In this document: piece by piece, positions 8,730-16,029 of the stretch
Position numbering within the stretch: position 1 is the stretch's first letter
Layout of the letters: every line of letters begins with the position of its first letter
Source: CAIZGX01 sp044239865
GTDB taxonomy: Bacteria > Bacteroidota > Bacteroidia > Flavobacteriales_D > Sanyastnellaceae
Direction: 5' to 3'
Assembly: GCA_044239865.1 (NCBI GenBank)
Contig: JBIIAO010000003.1
Location: forward strand, 248,001 to 312,000
DNA: 64,000 bases
Notes under the pieces: generated by a model
The model's database searches: none
What the model saw: the letters and a program-made list of their open reading frames with translations, nothing else
What the model was told of the DNA's origin: nothing
Program-made: the position numbers and the translations under genes

Positions 8730-9782
8730 ATGGCAGGAAACTCATTTGGAACTTTATTTCGTCTCACCACATTTGGTGAATCGCACGGTCCTGCTATTGG
8801 AGGTGTCGTTGACGGTTGTCCTGCGGGAGTTGTCATTGATGAAGTTTTCATTCAGATGGAATTGGATCGAAGAAAGCCTGGGCAGAGCGATCTCACTACT
8901 TCAAGAAACGAATCTGATCGTGTTCAAATTCTTTCAGGTGTTTTAAATGGAATTGCTACCGGTGCGCCGATAGGTTTTATCATTCAAAACGAAGATCAGA
9001 ATTCTAGTGATTACGATAATTTAAAAGATGTCTTTCGTCCTGGTCATGCCGATTTTACTTGGCAAGAAAAGTTTGGAATTCGTGATCACAGAGGTGGTGG
9101 AAGAAGCTCTGCTAGAGAAACGGCTTGTCGCGTGGTTGCTGGAGCAATTGCGAAGTCGGTACTAAACCGAATGAACATTCGGGTGGTTGCATACGTGAGC
9201 AGTGTTCATAAAATTATGGTGCCGGTAAACTATGACAAATTGAATCTCGATCTTGTCTATAGCTCACTCATTCGTTGTCCACATGAAGAAACAGCCGCTC
9301 GTATGGAAGCTGCAATTCGTCAAGCCAAAGAAGAGAAAGACAGTCTCGGTGGAATTATAACTTGCGTTGCAAGCGGCGTTCCTTCCGGATGGGGAGAACC
9401 TGTATTCGATAAGTTGCATGCTCAATTGGGACATGCCATGCTTTCCATAAATGCGGTGAAAGCGTTTGAAATCGGAGATGGATTTTCTTCCACATTAAGA
9501 AAGGGAAGTGAGAACAACGATTCACTTCAAACCAATCACGATGGTGGAATACAAGGTGGTATTTCAAATGGAAAGGATATCGTTTGCAAGGTGGCTTTCA
9601 AACCAACGAGCACTATAGGAAAAAAACAAATGGCACGCGATTCAAACAATCAAGAAGTTGAATTAGAAGCGGCTGGAAGGCACGATCCATGCGTTCTTCC
9701 GCGCGCAGTAGCAATTGTTGAAGCTATGGCAGCGATTACGTTGTTAGACGCTGCATTGCTTTCCAGAACGAATAAAGTCTAG
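8730..9782 (+). CDS. aroC: Chorismate synthase
   Basis: Converts 5-enolpyruvylshikimate-3-phosphate to chorismate using reduced FMN; chorismate feeds aromatic amino acids and the menaquinone operon at 24446-32197. 350 residues, normal for the family. Signatures: GESHGPAIGGVVDGCPAG near residue 13-30, the DRRKPGQS loop, HRGGGRSSARET near 125, and SINAVKAFEIGDGF with the conserved GGIQGGISNG (about 265-275). The FMN/substrate arginines and histidines are present. It is convergent with the large T9SS gene that ends at 9784, with no clear terminator between them. Confidence 0.97.
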   Translation: MAGNSFGTLFRLTTFGESHGPAIGGVVDGCPAGVVIDEVFIQMELDRRKPGQSDLTTSRNESDRVQILSGVLNGIATGAPIGFIIQNEDQNSSDYDNLKDVFRPGHADFTWQEKFGIRDHRGGGRSSARETACRVVAGAIAKSVLNRMNIRVVAYVSSVHKIMVPVNYDKLNLDLVYSSLIRCPHEETAARMEAAIRQAKEEKDSLGGIITCVASGVPSGWGEPVFDKLHAQLGHAMLSINAVKAFEIGDGFSSTLRKGSENNDSLQTNHDGGIQGGISNGKDIVCKVAFKPTSTIGKKQMARDSNNQEVELEAAGRHDPCVLPRAVAIVEAMAAITLLDAALLSRTNKV

Positions 9783-9783
9783 T

Positions 9784-12700
9784 TTATTCAACAATCAACT
9801 TCACCGTTGAGCTGTTGTTGTTGTCTTGCACTTTCACGAAATAAACTCCAGCACTTAATCCATTCAAGTCAATGTCTATTGAACTTGCTTTATCTGAACG
9901 ATTGATTCTCTCTTGCTTGCAAACTTGTCCTTGTATGTTGTACAACGAATAAGTTAGACGCTCATCAAATCCATTTGCAATGAGTTTAACTTTTTGTTTG
10001 GCAGGATTAGGCATCAGTAGAATTTGTGTTGCATTGGCTTGCTCTTCTTCTACACCAACAAGATTTGTATTCCAATAAAAATATTGTTCAATCTCAGCGC
10101 CAAAGTCATTTTCAAATTGCTTGAAATAAGCTCCAGCCGCGCGGTCTAGATTGCAGTATCCATTTCCATCGTTGTTGGCGAAAAACGAAAGCCCGTCTCC
10201 ACCTGTGTCTGTAATTTTAAAACGGTAGCAACCTGCGTTTAATTGAAGGGTGTCTCTATGAGTTGTGTTGGCTTGTGTGAAAGATCGAGTGAATAAGGGG
10301 TTGTCGTTGATGTCGTAGAGCGTATATGCGCTTTCCCAGTAGGATGCGTTCGTTCTGAAAATGATAATGAGTTTATTGTTATCAGTATTCGGTAAATAAG
10401 AATAAACAGGGGGACGAGTAAATGCAGATTCAGCATGGTTATTCGAAGGGTTGTTATCTGCACCATCGGCGCTTTCACCAAGATCAATAAAGAATCTTCC
10501 AGTTGTAGAAGTTGCATTCCAAAGTGCAGGATCGCTGTAGGTTAATTCAACCACTTCACTTTCCATAAAGCCAAGGTTTCCAGTCCAAGTGTAGACTTCT
10601 GTAGCACCGCCAATAACACCATAGGAAATCTTAACATCTGTCAATGGTTGTGATCCTTTGTTTCGCAAAACGAATTTCGGGTTGTCGCAAATGGGATTCC
10701 AACGCGAATGGTTTTCCCAATTGCTCGGGGCAAGAACTTGTTCAATCTCGGGGTCGTGTGCATGGTTTTTTGCACCGTAATAAATCATTTGACTTTCCGT
10801 AACATAGTTGCCGTAAGGATCGGTAGTGATGTTGTATTCAGCGCTAACTGTATTGTTTTGAACGAAGGGAGTCAATTCGAATTCTTCAGTTTTTCCCTCC
10901 ATTCCTGGGCACCATCCAGCGCGTGCATAGATCCACGTTCCGCCTTGAGGAAATAATGGGTTCTTGTCACAGTCGTGCATAATTTCCCAACTGAATGTTG
11001 GGCTTCCATTTACATTAATCGAGTGCGTGTTGTAGCAGAACTCACCGCAGTTGTTGGCATCGTTTCCGAATCCATGTCCAGTTAATGTGGTTCGAAGTTT
11101 CAATTCACTTTCGTTGGGTTGAAGTGTGAATGTCTTTTCATTTACCGCGTTGTTAAATCCACCAAGGCCATAGTTTCCTTGCCATACGTTCGCAATTCGC
11201 TTCACATCACGTGCGGGAGTTCCTTCAATGAATACAAATTTCAAATCTAGAAGTTCTTGCCAGTTTCCTGCTTCAAGCTGAACACTGTCGCGAAGCAAGT
11301 TTGCGAAATCGGTTACATCATAAATCCATGTCCAACCGTCGCCCAAATCCAATTGAATTCCATACGGAGTAATGAATCTGCCCAACTCATAGCGATTCAC
11401 AACATCGAATGGAGCGCCATAATAGAAGAGAGTGTCGTTCGTTAAGATCTCGTCTTCAGCAGCAAATGTGCTGTCGATCTTTGCACCAGTTGCGCTGTAT
11501 GTGAACTGCCAACGCGACAAGTAAGTCGTTGCAATGTTTAGAATTTGCGGATTGTGATTCACAATCTCATATTCAATTTTTGAAATGGGCGCATCAGAGA
11601 CTTCAACATTAATTGTATTCGTTGTTTGCGCGGTTGTTAAGGTATTTCCTTGAGTAAAATATGTTTTAGGTCTGAAGTCCAATGCTTGAGCCCCCTGAGT
11701 TAATTCATAACCGCTGTAAGAAATGAAATTCGGATTGCCTAAAGTGTATCCGTTGAAATTGTTTCCTGAAATGTCATTAACAGCGCCGTTGCTATCGTTG
11801 TTGAAATTGTATTGCACCAATAGCGAAGGATCGCTTGGCCCGCCGATATAAATGTTTTGAATTTCTGCGTCGTTCAATTCGCTGGAGAAAATAGTGAAAT
11901 CGTCGATGTCGCCGCGATAGAAATTGCTCCATGTGGAAGCCGAACCAATGCTGAATTGTGTGATGCTGGTCATAGGAAAAACTTTCCCTGTTCCGCTGTG
12001 CCAAAGAACTCCGTTGAGGTAGGCTTTCATTTCTCCGGTCACTGTGTTTTTAGTGAAAGCCCAGTGGTTCCAGACGCCTTCATAATCCGCAGGATTCGCG
12101 GCCTTATCGATACGGTCATAAGCTCCTCCTGAATTTCCAGCGTCCCAATACACGCGGCTGTTGCTCCAAGGTAAATGTGCATTCAGTACACGATTGTTAC
12201 TGCTGTTTCTTGCTTCGAAGGTTGTTCCGTTTTCAGGTTGCGCATTCGCGTCTCCGCGTAACCAAAAGGCGATCGTTATCTCATTAGAAATAGAGGCGAA
12301 GGCTGAAGCAGGAATACGAATTTCATCGTTGCCATCGAATCGAACGAATTTATTATTTCCGATGGAAGCTATTGCATTTAAGTTGGAAGCTTCGCCTAAT
12401 GCTGCAATGCCGAGTTCTGAAGGGTTTCCGTCGTAAGACACTTCAACAAGAATATTGCTTGCTCCGTCCCAAAAGAAAGGGGAGTTTAGGGTTAAATAGA
12501 AAGTTCCATTTTGATTAACAGATGTATTGCTCAAATAGTAGGTACTCATTGCGCTATTGTCTAAAGCAATCAACGTGGAAGATGTTGTTGATTTAATTCG
12601 GACACTTAAGTTTTGATAAGTCCCCGCATTCCCAGAAAGGTCGAAACCTATCTGCCAAATGTTTCCAGCTTGCACGCCCGCGGTGGCAAGTTCGGTTGCC

Positions 12701-13230
12701 GAATAGAGCCATTGGTAGCGCGCACTTGCATCACTTGCGAAAGGTGCATTTGATGTTTGAATGTTATTGCCAACGCTATATGCAAGAGCATCTCCAGGAT
12801 TATTTAATGTTGAAGTGATTTGTTCCGTTTGAAAAATATCAAATGGAGCAGTAGCGCGAATGGCAGCCGTGCTGAAGTTTTGATTGTTAATTAAGAAATG
12901 CGGATGCTGCTGAAGTGTTGAATCAAGCATTCCCGTATTCTCGAAAAGGTAGTTGTAGGATAAATAGTCCCACTCGCCGCATGGAAAGCCCAATCCACCT
13001 GCTGTTCCGTCGCTGAAGCATTTCAATGTATGATACATCAAAACCTTTTGGTAATTCACGCCATTGTTTGAAGCAGGGAATTGGAACCACCTTCTTCCAG
13101 GCGAGTCATAGCCGGTTGCAGGATTGTTTTGCGCCTCAAACGTGAAGGTTTGAATGATTGTGGTATCGCCAGGCTGCGCAAGCGTGTGAATCGATAGTGC
13201 AAGGCAAAGAATAAGGTATAGGTGCTTCAT
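9784..13230 (-). CDS. Giant exported peptide-N-glycosidase F-like protein with internal LamG domain and T9SS sorting domain
   Basis: 1148 residues from the ATG at 13230, which begins a clear signal peptide (MKHLYLILCLALSIHTLAQ); the frame stays open further upstream but that part would overlap the divergent DUF2851 gene. Residues ~20-180 match the N-terminal PNGase F region with CGEWDY at 84-89, where Asp88 is a candidate for the catalytic Asp. Then a concanavalin A-like/LamG domain (~280-480: FVRFDGNDEIRIP, ITIAFWLRGD, WNHWAFTKN, GDIDDFTIF). A PNGase F C-terminal-like domain follows (~650-900) with NNCGEFCYN and RAGWCPGMEG. It ends with a T9SS sorting domain (LLMPNPAKQKV ... KLIVE). Probably removes N-glycans or binds glycoproteins at the cell surface; activity is not proven from sequence. 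Confidence 0.85.
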   Translation of the reverse strand: MKHLYLILCLALSIHTLAQPGDTTIIQTFTFEAQNNPATGYDSPGRRWFQFPASNNGVNYQKVLMYHTLKCFSDGTAGGLGFPCGEWDYLSYNYLFENTGMLDSTLQQHPHFLINNQNFSTAAIRATAPFDIFQTEQITSTLNNPGDALAYSVGNNIQTSNAPFASDASARYQWLYSATELATAGVQAGNIWQIGFDLSGNAGTYQNLSVRIKSTTSSTLIALDNSAMSTYYLSNTSVNQNGTFYLTLNSPFFWDGASNILVEVSYDGNPSELGIAALGEASNLNAIASIGNNKFVRFDGNDEIRIPASAFASISNEITIAFWLRGDANAQPENGTTFEARNSSNNRVLNAHLPWSNSRVYWDAGNSGGAYDRIDKAANPADYEGVWNHWAFTKNTVTGEMKAYLNGVLWHSGTGKVFPMTSITQFSIGSASTWSNFYRGDIDDFTIFSSELNDAEIQNIYIGGPSDPSLLVQYNFNNDSNGAVNDISGNNFNGYTLGNPNFISYSGYELTQGAQALDFRPKTYFTQGNTLTTAQTTNTINVEVSDAPISKIEYEIVNHNPQILNIATTYLSRWQFTYSATGAKIDSTFAAEDEILTNDTLFYYGAPFDVVNRYELGRFITPYGIQLDLGDGWTWIYDVTDFANLLRDSVQLEAGNWQELLDLKFVFIEGTPARDVKRIANVWQGNYGLGGFNNAVNEKTFTLQPNESELKLRTTLTGHGFGNDANNCGEFCYNTHSINVNGSPTFSWEIMHDCDKNPLFPQGGTWIYARAGWCPGMEGKTEEFELTPFVQNNTVSAEYNITTDPYGNYVTESQMIYYGAKNHAHDPEIEQVLAPSNWENHSRWNPICDNPKFVLRNKGSQPLTDVKISYGVIGGATEVYTWTGNLGFMESEVVELTYSDPALWNATSTTGRFFIDLGESADGADNNPSNNHAESAFTRPPVYSYLPNTDNNKLIIIFRTNASYWESAYTLYDINDNPLFTRSFTQANTTHRDTLQLNAGCYRFKITDTGGDGLSFFANNDGNGYCNLDRAAGAYFKQFENDFGAEIEQYFYWNTNLVGVEEEQANATQILLMPNPAKQKVKLIANGFDERLTYSLYNIQGQVCKQERINRSDKASSIDIDLNGLSAGVYFVKVQDNNNSSTVKLIVE

Positions 13231-13336
13231 TTGAATAATTTTATGCGTTATAAAGGTAAGTAAAATCAGGGTACACAGCGTTTTTATGGCATAAGCATTT
13301 CTTGACTTTCTGGAATAGTCATCAGAAATTCGATTC

Positions 13337-14548
13337 ATGAAAGAAGAATTTTTGCATTTCGTTTGGCGAACACAGTCGTTCTCCCAACTGCCTTTGACAA
13401 CAACGGATGGCAATGTTGTACAGGTTGAATACCCCGGTTTTTTAAACAGACATGCGGGACCAGATTTTATGGATGCGCGGGTTCAAATCGGAGACGTCCT
13501 TTGGTGCGGTCCGGTTGAACTTCATTTGAAATCATCGGATTGGGTGCTTCACGGACACACGGGTGATCCGCGATATGACAATGTGATTCTCCACGTTGTT
13601 TATGAAATGGATAAACAAATTCCAGCAAACGTTCCAATACTCGAATTGAAGAATCACATCATTCCAGGTCAATGGGAAACTGTTCAGCAATGGAAGAATG
13701 TTCAGGACCACATACCTTGTGGTGGCAATTTCGGCGACTTGCGGAGTGTTGTTCGAACAAATTGGATGAACCGTATGGCGGTTGAGCGTTTAGAAAAAAG
13801 AGTTTCCGAGTGGCGCAGCAGATCGATGGAGCTGAATGGAGATCTTTTGCAGCTGTTTTACGAAAAGTTTTTCAGAGCGTTTGGTTTTGGATTGAACGGA
13901 GAGTTATTTGAAAATGTGGCGACGCGATTTACTTTTCGCAATTCGCTAAGATTGATAGATGAACCCGAATTGTTGAAAGCAGTGTTGCTTCAGATGTTCG
14001 GATTCGAGGTGGCGAAGTCGAAAGCGGTTGTTTGGAAAAAGGCGTCCGCCCTCATTGAAGCAAACCAATGGAGTCTCTTAAGACCTCAAGCGCTCAATAC
14101 AGGAAAGATACGCCCGAAGAGAAACAATAAAGTTCGTATTGAGCAATTAGCCGATCAACTTCCTAAAATCTCGCTTTGGTGGAATATGATTTTTAATAAA
14201 GCGGAAATGAAGGAGTGGAAATTAGAGTTATATAAAAAAGGAAGAATGAATCCCTTGTTCGCTCATTTGGCTGTTAATGTGTTTGCACCGTTGTTATTTT
14301 TTCTTCACGAAAGAAAAATGGATGAGTCGTATGCTGAAAGAGCACTTGAGTTGCTAGAACTAATTCCGCTTGAAGACAATCGAATTACGCGTTTGTGGAA
14401 AATTCACGATGTTGTCGGAACCAATGCCTTAGAATCGCAAGGACTCATTCATTTGTACGGAATGTATTGCGAGCCGAGAAAATGTCTAAATTGCGCTCTA
14501 GGAGCAGAAAAATTGAAACGAAATGAATTTGATGAAGTCCTTATTTGA
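13337..14548 (+). CDS. DUF2851 family protein
   Basis: 403 residues, a conserved Bacteroidetes/Chlorobi family of unknown function. Family features I recognise: an N-terminal EEFLHFVWR segment, DGNVVQVEYPGFLNRHAGPDF, WCGPVELHLKSSDW followed by a GHTGDPRYDNVILHVVYE block, and a C-terminal cysteine cluster CEPRKCLNCALG typical of a metal or iron-sulphur site. The first domain resembles restriction-endonuclease-like folds, which is an inference from the D-x-x-VELHxKSSDW-type motif. It overlaps the downstream PspC gene by 26 bases and is divergent from the PNGase F-like gene. Confidence 0.85.
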   Translation: MKEEFLHFVWRTQSFSQLPLTTTDGNVVQVEYPGFLNRHAGPDFMDARVQIGDVLWCGPVELHLKSSDWVLHGHTGDPRYDNVILHVVYEMDKQIPANVPILELKNHIIPGQWETVQQWKNVQDHIPCGGNFGDLRSVVRTNWMNRMAVERLEKRVSEWRSRSMELNGDLLQLFYEKFFRAFGFGLNGELFENVATRFTFRNSLRLIDEPELLKAVLLQMFGFEVAKSKAVVWKKASALIEANQWSLLRPQALNTGKIRPKRNNKVRIEQLADQLPKISLWWNMIFNKAEMKEWKLELYKKGRMNPLFAHLAVNVFAPLLFFLHERKMDESYAERALELLELIPLEDNRITRLWKIHDVVGTNALESQGLIHLYGMYCEPRKCLNCALGAEKLKRNEFDEVLI

Positions 14549-14759
14549 TTTTTGCGAACTTCGGTTTTTCGGGGTTTGCGATGCCTTAGGGAAAAAACTA
14601 GATATGAATTCAAATCGAATTCGGCTTTCATTTGTCTATCTGTCTTTTCTGACCTTTGGCTCTCCCATTGTCATCTATTTGGTTCTTCATTTTTGGCAAA
14701 AGCATTCGTTAGCTGGTTTTCGCCTTCGGAAAAAGAATCGGATTTGGGAGTTGGACTAA
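14523..14759 (+). CDS. PspC-domain small membrane protein
   Basis: 78 residues (or 75 from a second ATG at 14532). Contains the PspC pattern: FGVCDALGKKLDMNSNRIRL followed by one transmembrane helix (VYLSFLTFGSPIVIYLVLHFW). In enterobacteria PspC is an inner-membrane sensor of the phage shock response; stand-alone copies in Bacteroidetes are uncharacterised. It overlaps the end of the DUF2851 gene and is likely co-translated with it. A frame-shifted open frame over the same bases encodes no recognisable protein. Confidence 0.75.
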   Translation: MNLMKSLFDFCELRFFGVCDALGKKLDMNSNRIRLSFVYLSFLTFGSPIVIYLVLHFWQKHSLAGFRLRKKNRIWELD

Positions 14760-14787
14760 CTTTTTTCTAAGCTATTCCGTTGAAAGC

Positions 14788-14817
14788 TTGGAAGTTTGAA
14801 AGTTTTTCGTACTTTTG
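14788..14817 (+). promoter_or_regulatory. Promoter of the rpsF-rpsR-rplI operon
   Basis: TTG at 14788-14790, 19-base spacer, TACTTTTG at 14810-14817. The box ends 25 bases before the rpsF ATG, so this operon has a real 5' leader. Confidence 0.75.
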
Positions 14818-14842
14818 CCGTCCATTTTAAAATCAATATATC

Positions 14843-15199
14843 ATGAATCGTTACGAAACTGTTTTCATTTTGACTCCCGTGCTGTCTGATGATCAGGCGG
14901 CGGAAACAGTAGACAAGTTCAAAAAATTTCTGAAAACAAAAGGTGCTTCGATTAAACACGAAGAGAACTGGGGCCTCCGAAAATTGGCCTACCCAATTCA
15001 GAAAAAATCAACTGGTTTCTACTATCTAATCGAGTTTGAAGCTGCTGGAGATGTTATAGGTGTTCTAGAAACTGAATTTCGTCGCGACGAGCGCGTTATT
15101 CGCTTCTTAACTACTGTAATGGATAAATTCCACTTGGAATATTCAGAAAGCCGCAGAAACAAATTAAAAGAAAAGAAAGCCCCTGCTAAAGAGGCATAA
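14843..15199 (+). CDS. rpsF: 30S ribosomal protein S6
   Basis: 118 residues. Starts MNRYETVFILTPVLSDDQ, with the S6 blocks WGLRKLAYPIQKKSTGFYYLIEF and a lysine-rich tail. bS6 pairs with bS18 on the platform of the small subunit. First gene of a three-gene operon with rpsR and rplI; there is no priB or ssb gene inserted, which is the usual Bacteroidetes arrangement. The 5' leader lacks a Shine-Dalgarno sequence. Confidence 0.97.
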   Translation: MNRYETVFILTPVLSDDQAAETVDKFKKFLKTKGASIKHEENWGLRKLAYPIQKKSTGFYYLIEFEAAGDVIGVLETEFRRDERVIRFLTTVMDKFHLEYSESRRNKLKEKKAPAKEA

Positions 15200-15217
15200 C
15201 CAAAAAAAATTGAACCC

Positions 15218-15484
15218 ATGAGCGATAATTCAGAAATCCGCTACCTCAATCCAATTGATATTGAAACCAAGCAAGCAAAGTATTGCCGTTTCAAGAAATC
15301 AGGTATCAAATACATCGACTACAAAGACGGTGACTTCTTATTGAAGTTATGCAACGAGCAAGGAAAGATTCTTCCTCGTCGTCTTACTGGAACTTCGTTG
15401 AAATACCAACGTAAAGTTTCTCAGGCAATTAAAAAGGCGCGTCACTTGGCATTAATGCCATACGTAGCTGACATGTTGAAATAA
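15218..15484 (+). CDS. rpsR: 30S ribosomal protein S18
   Basis: 88 residues. The core KYCRFKKSGIKYIDYKDGDFL and the C-terminal TGTSLKYQRKVSQAIKKARHLALMPY are diagnostic of bS18. It binds next to bS6 near the 3' end of 16S rRNA. No Shine-Dalgarno is visible in the 18 bases after the rpsF stop. It is followed 17 bases later by rplI, which does have one. Confidence 0.97.
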   Translation: MSDNSEIRYLNPIDIETKQAKYCRFKKSGIKYIDYKDGDFLLKLCNEQGKILPRRLTGTSLKYQRKVSQAIKKARHLALMPYVADMLK

Positions 15485-15487
15485 ATT

Positions 15488-15494
15488 AAGGAGG
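15488..15494 (+). promoter_or_regulatory. Strong Shine-Dalgarno sequence of rplI
   Basis: AAGGAGG is placed seven bases before the rplI ATG at 15502, an ideal position. Almost no other gene in this window has such a site, which fits the Bacteroidetes pattern of not using Shine-Dalgarno pairing. Confidence 0.8.
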
Positions 15495-15501
15495 ACTAGT
15501 C

Positions 15502-15948
15502 ATGCAAATTATACTAAAAGAAAACATTGAGAAATTAGGAGCTAAGGACGAGATCGTAGCAGTGAAAGCTGGTTATGCTCGTAACTACCTAATCCCAAGA
15601 GGATACGCTGTTCCTGCAACAGATTCAGCATTAAAGATGCACGCAGAGAACTTGAAGCAACGTGCTCACAAGGAAACGAAAATTTTGGCTGAAGCGCAGG
15701 CAACGGCTGAGAAGATTGCTTCTGTAAGCATTAAGTTGGTTACTAAAGCTTCTGATACCGGAAAAATCTTCGGTAGCATCAACACTATTCAACTTTCTGA
15801 AGCATTAGCGAAAGAAGGTTTTGCAATCGACAGAAAGAGTATTAGCATCTCTGAAGAGCACATTAAGAACTTAGGTACTTATGAGGCGCGTGTGAAGTTA
15901 CACAAAGAGGTAAGTGCTACGTTCAACTTTGAAGTTGTAGGCGAATAA
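15502..15948 (+). CDS. rplI: 50S ribosomal protein L9
   Basis: 148 residues. N-terminal RNA-binding domain with QIILKENIEKLG and GYARNYLIPRGYA, a long connecting helix (about 40-75), and a C-terminal domain ending in HKEVSATFNFEVV. bL9 binds 23S rRNA and projects from the 50S subunit. Third gene of the rpsF operon; translation start set by a strong Shine-Dalgarno, unlike its two upstream partners. A strong terminator follows. Confidence 0.97.
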   Translation: MQIILKENIEKLGAKDEIVAVKAGYARNYLIPRGYAVPATDSALKMHAENLKQRAHKETKILAEAQATAEKIASVSIKLVTKASDTGKIFGSINTIQLSEALAKEGFAIDRKSISISEEHIKNLGTYEARVKLHKEVSATFNFEVVGE

Positions 15949-15967
15949 ATAGCATATAAGTTATTCT

Positions 15968-15997
15968 TGAAAAGGCCCGATTTAGGGCCTTTTTTTG
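15968..15997 (+). terminator. Intrinsic terminator of the rpsF-rpsR-rplI operon
   Basis: Stem AAAGGCCC / GGGCCTTT (15971-15978 with 15985-15992), loop GATTTA, followed by a T-run. Confidence 0.85.
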
Positions 15998-16016
15998 TAC
16001 CTCAGTTTTTCTAATC

Positions 16017-16024
16017 TAAATTCG
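16017..16024 (+). promoter_or_regulatory. -7-like box of uvrB
   Basis: TAAATTCG (TAnnTTYG) ends five bases before the uvrB ATG at 16030; if used, the mRNA is leaderless or nearly so. Confidence 0.45.
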
Positions 16025-16029
16025 CTCGT

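Noticed and set aside
13231..13413. N-terminal extension of the PNGase F-like frame up to 13413
   Set aside because: It would overlap the divergent DUF2851 gene and place 61 residues before an obvious signal peptide; the ATG at 13230 is far better.
14552..14770. 72-codon open frame overlapping the PspC gene
   Set aside because: Same bases as PspC in another frame; only the other frame gives the PspC motif and membrane helix.
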